Shown: piece after piece, positions 31,287-40,592 of the stretch
Layout of the letters: each line of letters opens with the position of its first letter
Numbering within the stretch: position 1 is the first letter of the stretch
Origin: Lacrimispora xylanisolvens
GTDB lineage: Bacteria; Bacillota; Clostridia; Lachnospirales; Lachnospiraceae
DNA length: 64,000 bases
Assembly: GCA_017084465.1 (NCBI GenBank)
Contig: CP070896.1
Coordinates: forward strand, 5,569,036-5,633,035
Reading direction: 5' to 3'
Notes under the pieces: model-generated
The model's database searches: none
The model's input: only the letters and a program-made list of their open reading frames with translations
What the model was told of the DNA's origin: nothing
Made by a program: the position numbers and the translations under genes

Positions 31287-31296
31287 CGTTTTCTAA

Positions 31297-31400
31297 AGCC
31301 CCAGAAATGGGCAATAGAAAATCCCCCTTGTATACTTGGCTGGTATCGGGGGATTTCTATCTTCTTATAGGCCAACCCCTTGTATTGGGGCGGTTGTTCC
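31297..31400. terminator. Hairpins after the toxin ORF (bidirectional terminator or antisense-RNA region)
   Basis: Three stems lie in a row: GCCCcagaaatGGGC; TAGAAAATCCCCC with GGGGGATTTCTA around a 20-base loop (31313-31361); and CAACCCC ttgtatt GGGG with flanking pairing near 31374-31395. The middle stem is strong in both orientations. Toxin and antisense RNA commonly overlap at such 3' structures. Confidence 0.6.
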
Positions 31401-31448
31401 TTTTGCAATTCCAATATAACATATCTGGAAAACATTTCAAAGGTTTGA

Positions 31449-31519
<71 letters not shown>

Positions 31520-31543
31520 ATGCTATTGTTTGACACATTCCGT

Positions 31544-31573
31544 ATTATACCACAATAGACTTTATTATTACAA
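31544..31573 (-). promoter_or_regulatory. Promoter of tRNA-Gly
   Basis: On the minus strand TTGTAA, an 18-base spacer and a perfect TATAAT, about 24 bases ahead of the mature 5' end. Confidence 0.8.
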
Positions 31574-31612
31574 TAGGTTTTTCTGAAAATTGGTAAAAAA
31601 TCCCCCATAAAC

Positions 31613-31642
31613 TTGCCAAAAATGGAAAAACCATTGTATAAT
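31613..31642 (+). promoter_or_regulatory. Promoter of the topoisomerase operon
   Basis: TTGCCA, an 18-base spacer and a perfect TATAAT, about 34 bases ahead of the ATG at 31676. Confidence 0.82.
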
Positions 31643-31675
31643 GGGATTTGATAATACAAGATGTGGAGGAGTAAC

Positions 31676-33595
31676 ATGGCGAAAACGCAGTATAACGCGG
31701 ACAGTATTACCGTGCTGGAAGGCCTTGAGGCGGTACGGAAACGTCCGGGAATGTATATAGGAAGTGTTGGGACAAAGGGACTGAATCATCTGATTTATGA
31801 AATTGTTGATAACGCAGTGGACGAGCACCTGGCAGGTTTCTGTAATCAGATCTGGGTGACACTGGAGGCCGATGGGTCCTGTACAGTCAAAGACTCTGGC
31901 CGTGGAATTCCGGTTGAGATGCACAAAAAAGGTGTTTCAGCGGAACGAGTGGTTTTATCTACCCTTCATGCAGGCGGTAAGTTTGACAACGATGCATACA
32001 AAACCAGCGGAGGACTTCATGGTGTAGGTTCTTCCGTGGTAAATGCCTTGTCTGATTACATGAGTGTCAAAGTATATAAAGATGGTCTGATTCATTATGA
32101 CAAATACGAGCGGGGCATACCAACGGTGGAGCTGGTGGATGGCCTGCTTCCTACGTTGGGAAAAACCAGAGAGACAGGAACAGAAATCAATTTCCTTCCT
32201 GATGAAACTATATTTGAAAAGATACGTTTCAAAGCGGATTGGCTGAAAAGCCGTCTTCACGAAACGGCATACTTAAATCCCAATCTTCATATCTCTTATA
32301 GTAACAAGAGAGCAGGAGAACAGGAAAAGGTGGAATTTTATGAGCCGGAAGGAATCGTTGCTTACGTAAAGGAATTAAACGCTGGAAAAGAAGCTGTCCA
32401 TGATCCGATTTATTTTAAGGGAATTGTTGATAAAGTGGAAGTGGAAGCAGCCATTCAGTTTGTGGATACCTTTGAAGAAAACATACTTGGTTTCTGTAAC
32501 AACATATTCACCCAGGAGGGCGGAACCCATTTAGCAGGTTTTAAAACCCGCTTTACTCAGTTAATTAACAGTTATGCCAGAGAACTCGGTATATTAAAAG
32601 AAAAGGACACGAATTTCACAGGGGCTGACACGAGAAACGGTCTGACTGCGGTGATTGCAGTCAAGCATCCCGATCCCATCTTTGAGGGACAGACAAAAAC
32701 AAAGCTTGCCAGCGCAGATGCCACAAAGGCAGTTTTTACTGTTGCAGGCGATGAACTGCAGAGATATTTTGACCGGAACTTAGAAGTGCTTAAATCCGTT
32801 ATCAGCTGTGCGGAAAAGTCAGCAAAGATCCGTAAAGCAGAAGAAAAGGCCAAAACCAATATGCTTAGCAAGTCAAGATTTTCTTTTGACAGCAACGGAA
32901 AGCTGGCTAACTGTGAAAGCAGAGATGCTACCAGATGTGAAATATTTATTGTCGAAGGAGATTCCGCCGGCGGCTCTGCCAAGACGGCGAGAAACCGTCA
33001 GTACCAGGCCATACTTCCCATTCGCGGTAAAATTTTAAATGTGGAAAAGGCTTCCATCGATAAGGTATTGGCCAACGCTGAAATTAAAACAATGATTAAT
33101 ACCTTTGGGTGTGGTTTTTCTGAAGGTTACGGCAATGATTTTGATATTACAAAGCTTCGTTATGATAAAATTATTCTTATGACCGATGCCGATGTGGATG
33201 GCAGTCATATTGATACGCTGCTGTTAACATTTTTATACCGGTTTATGCCCGAATTAATTTACGACGGCCATGTTTATATCGCTATGCCGCCACTGTTTAA
33301 AGTGATTCCAAAACGGGGAGAGGAACAGTATCTTTACGATGAAAAAGAGCTGGAACGTTACAGAAAAACACATACCGGCGAATTTACTCTTCAGCGTTAT
33401 AAAGGTCTTGGTGAGATGGATGCAGAACAGCTTTGGGAAACAACTCTGGATCCGGAACGGCGTGTATTAAAACAGGTTGAAATTGAAGATGCACGGATGG
33501 CCTCAGAAATAACGGAAATGCTTATGGGAAGCGATGTACTTCCCAGAAGACAGTTTATTTATGAGCATGCGGATGAAGCGGAGATCGATGCGTAA
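31676..33595 (+). CDS. Type IIA DNA topoisomerase subunit B (GyrB/ParE)
   Basis: The start at 31676 (MAKTQYNADSI) follows GGAGG at 31665; an ATG at 31661 would swallow the ribosome site. The intact 639-residue protein has the GHKL ATPase motifs EIVDNAVDEH, DSGRGIPVE and GGLHGVGSSVVNAL, the transducer domain, then TOPRIM with EGDSAGGSAK and DADVDG, and the C-terminal YKGLGEMDAEQLW. It forms the ATPase half of a heterotetramer with the next gene. The NVEKA and TDADVDG wording is GyrB-like, but the partner lacks a GyrA-box, so this is most likely the second clostridial pair acting as topoisomerase IV rather than the origin-linked gyrase. Confidence 0.92.
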   Translation: MAKTQYNADSITVLEGLEAVRKRPGMYIGSVGTKGLNHLIYEIVDNAVDEHLAGFCNQIWVTLEADGSCTVKDSGRGIPVEMHKKGVSAERVVLSTLHAGGKFDNDAYKTSGGLHGVGSSVVNALSDYMSVKVYKDGLIHYDKYERGIPTVELVDGLLPTLGKTRETGTEINFLPDETIFEKIRFKADWLKSRLHETAYLNPNLHISYSNKRAGEQEKVEFYEPEGIVAYVKELNAGKEAVHDPIYFKGIVDKVEVEAAIQFVDTFEENILGFCNNIFTQEGGTHLAGFKTRFTQLINSYARELGILKEKDTNFTGADTRNGLTAVIAVKHPDPIFEGQTKTKLASADATKAVFTVAGDELQRYFDRNLEVLKSVISCAEKSAKIRKAEEKAKTNMLSKSRFSFDSNGKLANCESRDATRCEIFIVEGDSAGGSAKTARNRQYQAILPIRGKILNVEKASIDKVLANAEIKTMINTFGCGFSEGYGNDFDITKLRYDKIILMTDADVDGSHIDTLLLTFLYRFMPELIYDGHVYIAMPPLFKVIPKRGEEQYLYDEKELERYRKTHTGEFTLQRYKGLGEMDAEQLWETTLDPERRVLKQVEIEDARMASEITEMLMGSDVLPRRQFIYEHADEAEIDA

Positions 33596-33606
33596 GGAGA
33601 AGGAAT

Positions 33607-35842
33607 ATGGCAGAAAAAATTATTAAGACAGAGTATTCCGAGGAAATGCAAAAAAGCTATATGAACTACTCCATGAGTGTCATTACAGCACGTGCTATCC
33701 CGGATGCGAGAGACGGATTAAAGCCGGTGCAGCGCCGCGTACTTTACGATATGAGCGAACTGCATTTAAATCATGATAAACCACACAGAAAATCAGCACG
33801 AATCGTGGGCGATACCATGGGTAAATATCATCCCCATGGTGACAGTTCCATTTACGAGACTCTGGTTGTAATGTCCCAGGTATTTAAAAAAGGCGTACCC
33901 CTGGTAAACGGGCACGGTAACTTCGGTTCCATAGAAGGTGACGGGGCAGCGGCCATGCGATACACCGAAGCAAGACTGGAAAAGTTTGCCGAAGAGGTTT
34001 ATTTAAAAGACCTTGATAAAACCGTAGAATTTATTCCCAATTATGATGAGACGGAAAAAGAACCGGAAGTTCTTCCGGTTAGAGTTCCCAATCTGCTGAT
34101 TAATGGTGCGGAAGGAATTGCAGTCGGCATGAGTACCAGCATTCCCCCCCATAATTTAGTCGAAGTGGTGGACGCGGTTCAGGCATATATAGATAATCCG
34201 GATATTTCTGTAAGGGAATTAATGGAATACCTGCCGGGACCTGATTTCCCTACAGGCGGAATCATTGCTAACAAAAGCGATCTTCCCTCCATCTATGAAA
34301 CCGGAATGGGGAAAATAAAGCTTCGGGGAAAAATTGAAGTAGAGCTTGGTAAGCGAAAAGCCGATAAGGACAAGCTGATTATTACCGAAATCCCATACAC
34401 CATGGTTGGAGCCGGAATCAATAAATTCCTTATGGATATAGCGGATCTGGTAGAGAATAAAAAGCTTACAGATGTAATCGATATTTCCAATCAGTCCAAC
34501 AAAGAAGGAATCCGTATCGTATTAGAACTTCGTAAAGATGCGGATGTCGAGAAAATCAGAAACATTCTTTATAAAAAGACAAAATTGGAAGATACCTACG
34601 GTGTCAATATGCTTGCTATAGCGGAAGGACGCCCGGAAATCCTGAATTTAAAAGGTATTTTAAAGAATTATCTGGACTTCCAGTATAAAAATGCAACCAG
34701 AAAATATCAGGTTCTTTTGGATAAAGAACTGGAAAAGAAAGAAATAAAAGAAGGTCTTATAAAGGCCTGCGATATTATTGATCTAATTATCGCAGTTTTA
34801 AGAGGATCGAAGAATCTAAAAGATGCAAAAAACTGTCTGATGACAGGTGATATCTCAAATATTTCTTTCCGGGTCAAGGGCTTTGAAGAAGATGCAAAAA
34901 AACTGTGTTTTACTGAAAAGCAGGCAAGCGCCATTCTCGAAATGCGGTTATATAAACTGATCGGACTGGAGATTCTTCAGTTGGAAAAAGAATTCAAAGA
35001 AACACTGGCAAAGATTAAAGAGTATGAGAAAATACTTTCCAGCAGAAAGAATATGGATGAGGTCATTAAAAAGGATCTGGATTATATTAAGTCAGAATAC
35101 GGTACCCCGAGAAAGACTCTGATTGAAGACGGAAAGGAAGCCGTATACGATGAAGCAGCTGTAACTGTTTCAGAAGTTACCTTTGTAATGGACAGATTTG
35201 GTTATTGTAAGATACTGGATAAAAATACTTATGACAGAAATAAAGAAACCATTGAAACCGAGAATCCTTTTGTGGTAAACTGTCTGAATACGGACAAAAT
35301 CTGTATTTTTTACGAATACTGGAAATTTACATCAGATAAAAGTATTGGATATCCCGGGAGGAAAGCTTCGTGACAAGGGGACTCCCGTTGACAATTTAAG
35401 TAAATATGACGGAACCAGGGAAGAAATCATTTATTTATCCCATGCAGGCGGATTAAAAGGGAATAGATTTTTGTTTGCAACCAGGCAGGCTTTGATTAAG
35501 ATGGTTCCAGGAGAGGAATTCGAAACCAATAACCGTACTGTGGCTGCAACCAGACTTGTGGATGACGATATGGTAATTTGTGCGCTGCCATATGGGGGTC
35601 AGACGGATGTAGTCCTTCAGACTTCTTCCGGAGTATTTCTGCGTTTTGCCACCGATGAGATTCCCGTGATGAAAAAGAATGCCAGAGGGGTAAGAGGAAT
35701 TAAGCTGTCGCCAGGTGAGAGTCTGGAAGCTGTCTATCTCCTTGGAGATGAACCGGTGATACAATACAAAGAAAAAGAAGTGCATTTAAACCGTTTAAAG
35801 ATAGGCAAAAGAGATGGAAAAGGCAGTAAGGTTCGCCTTTAA
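33607..35842 (+). CDS. Type IIA DNA topoisomerase subunit A (ParC/GyrA-like)
   Basis: About 745 codons. The N-terminal breakage-reunion domain carries ARAIPDARDGLKPVQRR, the drug-pocket region HPHGDSSIYE and the catalytic Tyr in AAMRYTEARL (near residue 122). A long coiled coil follows (residues 360-490) and a short beta-pinwheel C-terminal domain. No QRRGGKG-type GyrA-box is visible, so DNA wrapping and negative supercoiling are doubtful; decatenation (ParC role) is more likely. The frame breaks around 35320-35345, where at least two small indels seem needed, and resumes as DIPGGKLRDKGTPVDNLS. It is 11 bases after subunit B. Confidence 0.9.
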
Positions 35843-36002
35843 TGCGTTACTGCAACACACATTTTAAAGAAATGTCTTCCTGACACGCACAAATGTATTT
35901 TTCTGACGAATAAATATTGATTTTTTTTTCACTTTGTTATAGGATAGTTAAGAATTTAGCGTATTATAGTATTACAAGATGAAAAGAAATGAGGAGAGTG
36001 CG

Positions 36003-37092
36003 ATGGAAAAGAAGTTGCGAGTTGGTATATTAGGAGCTACTGGTATGGTTGGTCAGAGATTTATATCTCTGCTTGAGAATCACCCATGGTATGAGGTGGT
36101 GACTGTGGCAGCCAGTCCACGTTCAGCAGGAAAATCATACGAAGAGGCAGTTGGAGACCGTTGGAAGATGACCACTCCCATGCCCGAAGCAGTGAAACAC
36201 TTAACAGTCATGAACGTAAATGAAGTTGAGGCAGTTGCGGCAGGTGTGGATTTTGTATTCAGTGCAGTGGATATGACGAAAGATGAGATTAAAGCCATAG
36301 AAGAAGCATATGCAAAAACTGAGACACCAGTTGTTTCCAACAACAGCGCCCATAGATGGACACCGGATGTCCCTATGGTCATCCCGGAGATTAATCCAGA
36401 GCATTTTGAAATAATAAAAGATCAAAGAAAGCGCCTTGGTACAGAGCGGGGATTTATTGCCGTAAAACCCAACTGCTCCATCCAAAGCTATGCACCGGTT
36501 CTCACTGCATGGAAAGAGTTTGAACCATACGAGGTGGTAGCTACAACTTATCAGGCTATTTCAGGCGCAGGAAAGACCTTTAAAGACTGGCCGGAGATGG
36601 AAGGAAACATTATTCCTTATATCGGCGGTGAGGAAGAGAAGAGCGAGCAGGAGCCCCTTCGTTTATGGGGAACCATTGAAAATGGAGAGATTGTAAAAAG
36701 CACAGGAGCCGGTAATCACCTGCCAGTGCATTCGAGTTCCCGTTCTTAATGGTCATACTGCAGCAGTTTTCGTTAAATTCCGCAAGCAGCCGGCTAAAGA
36801 AGAATTAATAGACCGTCTGGTTAATTTTAAGGGCCTTCCCCAGGAACTGGATCTTCCAAGTGCACCAAAGCAGTTTATCCAGTACTTAGAAGAAGATAAC
36901 CGCCCTCAGGTTGCCCTTGATGTGGATTTTGAAAGCGGAATGGGAGTTTCTGTAGGTCGTTTAAGAACAGATGCTGTGTATGATTATAAATTTATTGGTC
37001 TGTCCCACAATACAGTTCGCGGGGCAGCCGGCGGCGCAGTACTCTGCGCAGAGCTTTTGACTGCGAAAGGGTATATCAAAGCCAGAGATTAA
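36003..37092 (+). CDS. asd: Aspartate-semialdehyde dehydrogenase
   Basis: Catalyses NADPH-dependent reduction of aspartyl phosphate to aspartate semialdehyde, the branch point to Lys, diaminopimelate, Thr and Met. The start at 36003 (MEKKLRVGILGATGMVGQRF) follows GAGGAG; the upstream ATG at 35979 includes the ribosome site. GATGMVGQ is the NADP loop and KPNCSIQ holds the catalytic Cys; the length of about 363 residues fits the archaeal/clostridial class. A doubled G near 36711-36712 shifts the frame; reading GTAATC restores VITCQCIRVPVLNGHTAA and continues to the TAA at 37090. Since Asd is essential for cell-wall synthesis, a real break is unlikely. Confidence 0.93.
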
Positions 37093-37103
37093 CTGGATTA
37101 TGA

Positions 37104-37133
37104 GGCTCTCTCTGTCCAGGAGAGAGCCTTTAT
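37104..37133 (+). terminator. Terminator after asd
   Basis: GGCTCTCTC and GAGAGAGCC form a perfect 9-bp stem with a 7-base loop, followed by TTTATA. Confidence 0.85.
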
Positions 37134-37158
37134 AAAATAGGTATATGGAGGAAGTAAG

Positions 37159-38219
37159 ATGGCATACAAAAAAGAACTTTGGGGAAACATGCCGGATGGC
37201 AGAGAGGTGTATTTATATACACTGGTAAATGAAAACAAAGTATCTGCTTCATTTACAAATCTGGGCGCAGTTTGGGTGACCATGAATGTGCCTGATCGGA
37301 ATGGAAAGGAAACGGATGTGGTATTAGGGTATGATAGTGTATCGGATTATCTGCTCAACCCGCCTCACTTTGGTGCTCCCATCGGAAGAAATGCCAACCG
37401 TATTGCCGGTGCAAAGTTTATGTTGAATGGGAAAGAATACAAGCTTACAGCTAATAACAGTACCAATAACTTACATAGCGGTCCGGATCTTTACCAATCA
37501 CGTCTTTGGGACAGTGAGGCAGAAGAAAATGATATGGGAACCAGTGTGAGTTTCCTCTCTGTTTTCACCAGATGGAGATCAGGGATATCCAGGCAATGCC
37601 AATATTACCGTAACATATACCCTCACACCAGACGATGGCCTGAAGATTGACTATCATATGATCTGTGATGAGGATACAGTTGCAAACTTTACCAATCACA
37701 GCTATTTTAATCTGGATGGACATGATAGCGGAAGTGCATTAGATCAGAAAGTATGGATTGATGCCGATACATATACCAGGGCTGATGAAATATCAATTCC
37801 TACAGGCGAATTTACACCGGTAAAGGGTACCCCCATGGACTTCACTGTTATGAAAACAATCGGGCAGGATATCAATGAAGATTATGAAGCACTTGTTTTT
37901 TGGAAGCGGCTATGATCATAACTGGGTTTTAAATCATCCGTCAAACGAACTGGCTTTATGCGCAGCTTCAGAGTCTGATAAAACAGGAATCAGAATGGAA
38001 GTATATACCGATCTTCCAGGTATGCAGTTCTATACTGCGAACTTTTTAAATGACCAGATGTCTGGTAAGGGTGGAGCCGTTTACAGCAAACGCTGCTGCT
38101 ATTGCTTTGAAACCCAGTATTATCCCAATGCGGTGAATACTCCCGAATTCCCTTCCCCGATTCTAAAAGCGGGACAGGAATATCAGACAACAACAATATA
38201 TAAGTTTTCAACGATATAG
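37159..38219 (+). CDS. galM: Aldose 1-epimerase (galactose mutarotase)
   Basis: Interconverts alpha and beta anomers of galactose or glucose ahead of the Leloir pathway. The ATG follows GGAGG. Family marks: FGAPIGRNANRIAGAKF (substrate Arg), NNLHSGPD (catalytic-loop His), FTNHSYFNLDGHD (second His) and a C-terminal region with CFETQYYPNAVN (Glu). The gene is about 353 codons, the normal length. Two indels break it, near 37550-37570 and near 37895-37905 (TTTTTT/GGAAGC stretch), leaving three frame segments. There is no other galactose gene next to it. Confidence 0.9.
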
Positions 38220-38236
38220 AACAACAATGATATAAA

Positions 38237-38266
38237 TTCAGGGACGCAGATTATTGCGCCCCTGAA
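38237..38266 (+). terminator. Weak hairpin after galM
   Basis: TTCAGGGACGCA and TGCGCCCCTGAA pair over 12 bp with one mismatch, loop GATTAT. No T-tract follows, so it may only be a 3' stabilising stem. Confidence 0.45.
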
Positions 38267-38295
38267 CGCTTGTGAAAGGACATAATTGCATACTT

Positions 38296-39183
38296 ATGAA
38301 TAAAACGAATGAAAAAGGGATAAAAGCACTGTCAGTCATGGGACTGATTATTACCACCGTAATTTGGGGAAGTGCTTTTGTGGTAATGAAAAATTCAGTG
38401 GATGTCATATCACCAACTTATCTGCTGGCACTGCGTTTTACCATTGCTTTTGCGGCACTTACGGTGGTATTTTGGAAGCGCTTAAAGAGGGTGGGAAAGA
38501 CAGATATTATCTGCGGTCTGGTTTTGGGATTTTTTCTGTTTATCAGTTATTTCTTTCAAACCTATGGATTAAAGTATACCACTGCCAGTAAAAATGCTTT
38601 TATTACTACATTATACGTCATTCTTGTTCCTTTCCTGCACTGGTTTTTTAATAGAAAAAAACCTTCTAAGAACAATGTGGGAGCGGCAGTTATCGCAGTC
38701 ATCGGTCTGGGATTTATTTCCCTGGAGGGTGACTTGGGAGTGAATATTGGTGATTTTATGACTCTTATCTGTGGTATGTTTTTTGCTTTTCATATTGTAT
38801 TTGTTGACCGGTATACTGAGACTCATGATCCTATTATACTGACGGTAATGCAGATGGCAGTCGCGGCTGTGTTAAGCTGGGTGGTTGCTCCGTTATTAGA
38901 GGGAGGACTGGATCTGTCTGTAATTGATCACTCTATGATGATCAGCCTTCTTTATCTTGGCATTTTCAGCACAATGATTTGTTTTCTGCTTCAGAATATG
39001 GGACAGAAGCATTTAAGCCCCAACACTTCTTCCATTATTCTGTCTTTTGAATCAGTATTTGGTCTGCTGTTCTCCGTTTTTTTGCTGGGAGAGCCGGTAA
39101 CTTTAAAATTACTCACAGGCTGTGCTTTGTTGTTTCTGTCGGTTATATTATCAGAATTTAAAAAACAAACTCCCGCTGCTTAA
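38296..39183 (+). CDS. EamA-family (DMT) transporter
   Basis: An intact membrane protein with ten predicted helices in two EamA repeats; typical signs are IWGSAFVVMKNS in the first helix and FLLGEPVTLKLLTGCALLF near the end of the second repeat. Drug/metabolite transporters export small molecules such as amino acids; the substrate is not predictable. I chose ATG 38296 (MNKTNEKG); a GTG at 38272 overlaps the best ribosome-like AAAGGA and is less likely. Convergent with the CPBP gene through a shared terminator. Confidence 0.88.
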   Translation: MNKTNEKGIKALSVMGLIITTVIWGSAFVVMKNSVDVISPTYLLALRFTIAFAALTVVFWKRLKRVGKTDIICGLVLGFFLFISYFFQTYGLKYTTASKNAFITTLYVILVPFLHWFFNRKKPSKNNVGAAVIAVIGLGFISLEGDLGVNIGDFMTLICGMFFAFHIVFVDRYTETHDPIILTVMQMAVAAVLSWVVAPLLEGGLDLSVIDHSMMISLLYLGIFSTMICFLLQNMGQKHLSPNTSSIILSFESVFGLLFSVFLLGEPVTLKLLTGCALLFLSVILSEFKKQTPAA

Positions 39184-39203
39184 ATCCAGCGGGAGTTTGT
39201 TTT
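39165..39203. terminator. Bidirectional terminator
   Basis: ACAAACTCCCGCTG and CAGCGGGAGTTTGT form a perfect 14-bp stem with an 8-base loop, with T-runs on both sides. It overlaps the stop codon of the EamA gene and serves the convergent CPBP gene too. Confidence 0.92.
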
Positions 39204-39879
39204 AAAATAAGCTGTAGATCGCCTCCCATATGATATATCCATATCCTGCTCTCAGTATGATTAGCAGACAATCTGAAATGATCAATGGAATAATACTTTT
39301 TCTTGAAAAATAGTATAAGTAATAGCAATAAAGAACTGTTGTAATAAATGCTCCATACATATTTAATCCATTAAAACTTAAAGTCTTAGACAGATTCATA
39401 ACATAAATAAATAAGAAACTGATAAGAATAACAGACCATTTAGAAGAAAGCAGCTGATTTAATTTTGTGAAAATGTATCCTCTGAAAATGACTTCCTCTG
39501 TTATTTTATTAATAAATGAAAGGAAGAGAAGGGTGTATAAATAAGGCATTTCACTAAATGGCAGAGGGCGATTAGAAGTTACGGACATATTTGTAAATAA
39601 CTCCACCGGAACGGTATAAAGAAGGTAAAGAATAACCCCTAGCACCACACCGTGTACAATATCCATAATAGAAACGTTTCGCAAACCAATACTGCCAAGC
39701 GGCTCTCCATCCACTTTTCCTGTTATGTAGCAAATCATTGCAATTTCAAAAATACTGATAAAGATTATGATCCATTGATAATGATTATTTGTTTCGTAAT
39801 TTCTCAATAAAAACCCCATCAGTAATACAAAAATATAGATTGATGCAATCTGTAATGTTATTTTGTTTTTTGCTGTCAT
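39202..39879 (-). CDS. CPBP-family intramembrane metalloprotease
   Basis: A 225-residue protein with about seven membrane helices. The CPBP/Abi motif EExxxR appears as TEEVIFRGYIFTKL near residue 125; a clear downstream HxxxN is less obvious, so activity is uncertain. Families with this fold cleave prenylated proteins or give bacteriocin immunity. It ends at the shared terminator and is preceded by GGGGGGG close to the start. Confidence 0.83.
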   Translation of the reverse strand: MTAKNKITLQIASIYIFVLLMGFLLRNYETNNHYQWIIIFISIFEIAMICYITGKVDGEPLGSIGLRNVSIMDIVHGVVLGVILYLLYTVPVELFTNMSVTSNRPLPFSEMPYLYTLLFLSFINKITEEVIFRGYIFTKLNQLLSSKWSVILISFLFIYVMNLSKTLSFNGLNMYGAFITTVLYCYYLYYFSRKSIIPLIISDCLLIILRAGYGYIIWEAIYSLF

Positions 39880-39909
39880 AAAATCCCCCCCCAGTTTTAC
39901 TTTCTTATT

Positions 39910-40396
39910 TTAAATGGAAACTTCAATACCTTTACAAACATCAACCCATTCTTTCGCCTGGGCAAAAGAAAACAGTTCTTCATTGGTCAGCTCGATTGCT
40001 GAATTAGAGCTGCCAGCTGCCGGAAAAACAGAAGAGAATCTTTGAAGAGACACATCTAAGTAAGTGGTCGCACAGTCAGGATTGGCAAAGGGACACACGC
40101 CTCCAATTTCATGACCAGTGAAAGCAGATACTTCGTCAGCAGACAGCATTTTTGATTTAATCCCAAATGTTTTTTTGAACTTTGCATTGTCAATTTTCAT
40201 GTCGCCGGCCGTAACCACCAGGATACACCTGTTTTCTTCAGAACTGTGAAAAGACATGGTTTTTGCAATCCTTGCCGGAATCACATCCAGGGCTTTTGCT
40301 GCTAATTCTACGGTTGCACTGGAAACAGGAAACTCCATAATCTGGCAGTCCCGGCCAGATTCTTTGAAGTATTCCTTTACTTTTTTGTACAGACAT
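39910..40396 (-). CDS. YbaK/EbsC-family aminoacyl-tRNA deacylase
   Basis: Hydrolyses mischarged aminoacyl-tRNA (Cys-tRNA-Pro or Ala-tRNA-Pro type). The fold marks are SSATVELAAKAL, ARIAKTMSF, the substrate Lys region DNAKFKKTFG and GHEIGGVCPF. The natural start is the ATG at 40396, preceded by AAAGGAG, giving MSVQKVKEYF once the A6 run at 40381-40386 is read as A5; the longer open frame extending to 40479 runs through the leader and its ribosome site and is not the true N-terminus. Confidence 0.87.
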
Positions 40397-40450
40397 AAGA
40401 AAAACACTCCTTTGCATTCATGTAATGGAATTTTAAGTAAATTGTTAATT

Positions 40451-40479
40451 ATTGTACCATTGATATTAAAATTTATCAA
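40451..40479 (-). promoter_or_regulatory. Promoter of the YbaK-type gene
   Basis: On the minus strand TTGATA, a 17-base spacer and TACAAT, about 55 bases ahead of the ATG at 40396. Confidence 0.7.
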
Positions 40480-40528
40480 TGTTATAATAAAAATTGATGT
40501 GCCTTTTGGTGAGAGTTGTCAGAAATAT

Positions 40529-40557
40529 TTGCTATTCATGAAGTTTAATGGTATAAT
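40529..40557 (+). promoter_or_regulatory. Promoter of topB
   Basis: TTGCTA, a 17-base spacer and a perfect TATAAT, about 36 bases ahead of the topB ATG. Confidence 0.78.
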
Positions 40558-40592
40558 AGAACGGTTACTATCACAAAGCAGTAGGGAGTTAT

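Noticed and set aside
35843..36002. Lysine riboswitch upstream of asd
   Set aside because: The leader is too short for the roughly 170-base aptamer plus terminator, and no matching conserved stems were seen.
40397..40479. N-terminal extension of the YbaK-type protein in the longer open frame
   Set aside because: It runs through the promoter-proximal leader and an AAAGGAG ribosome site; the natural start is the ATG at 40396 after correcting one A.
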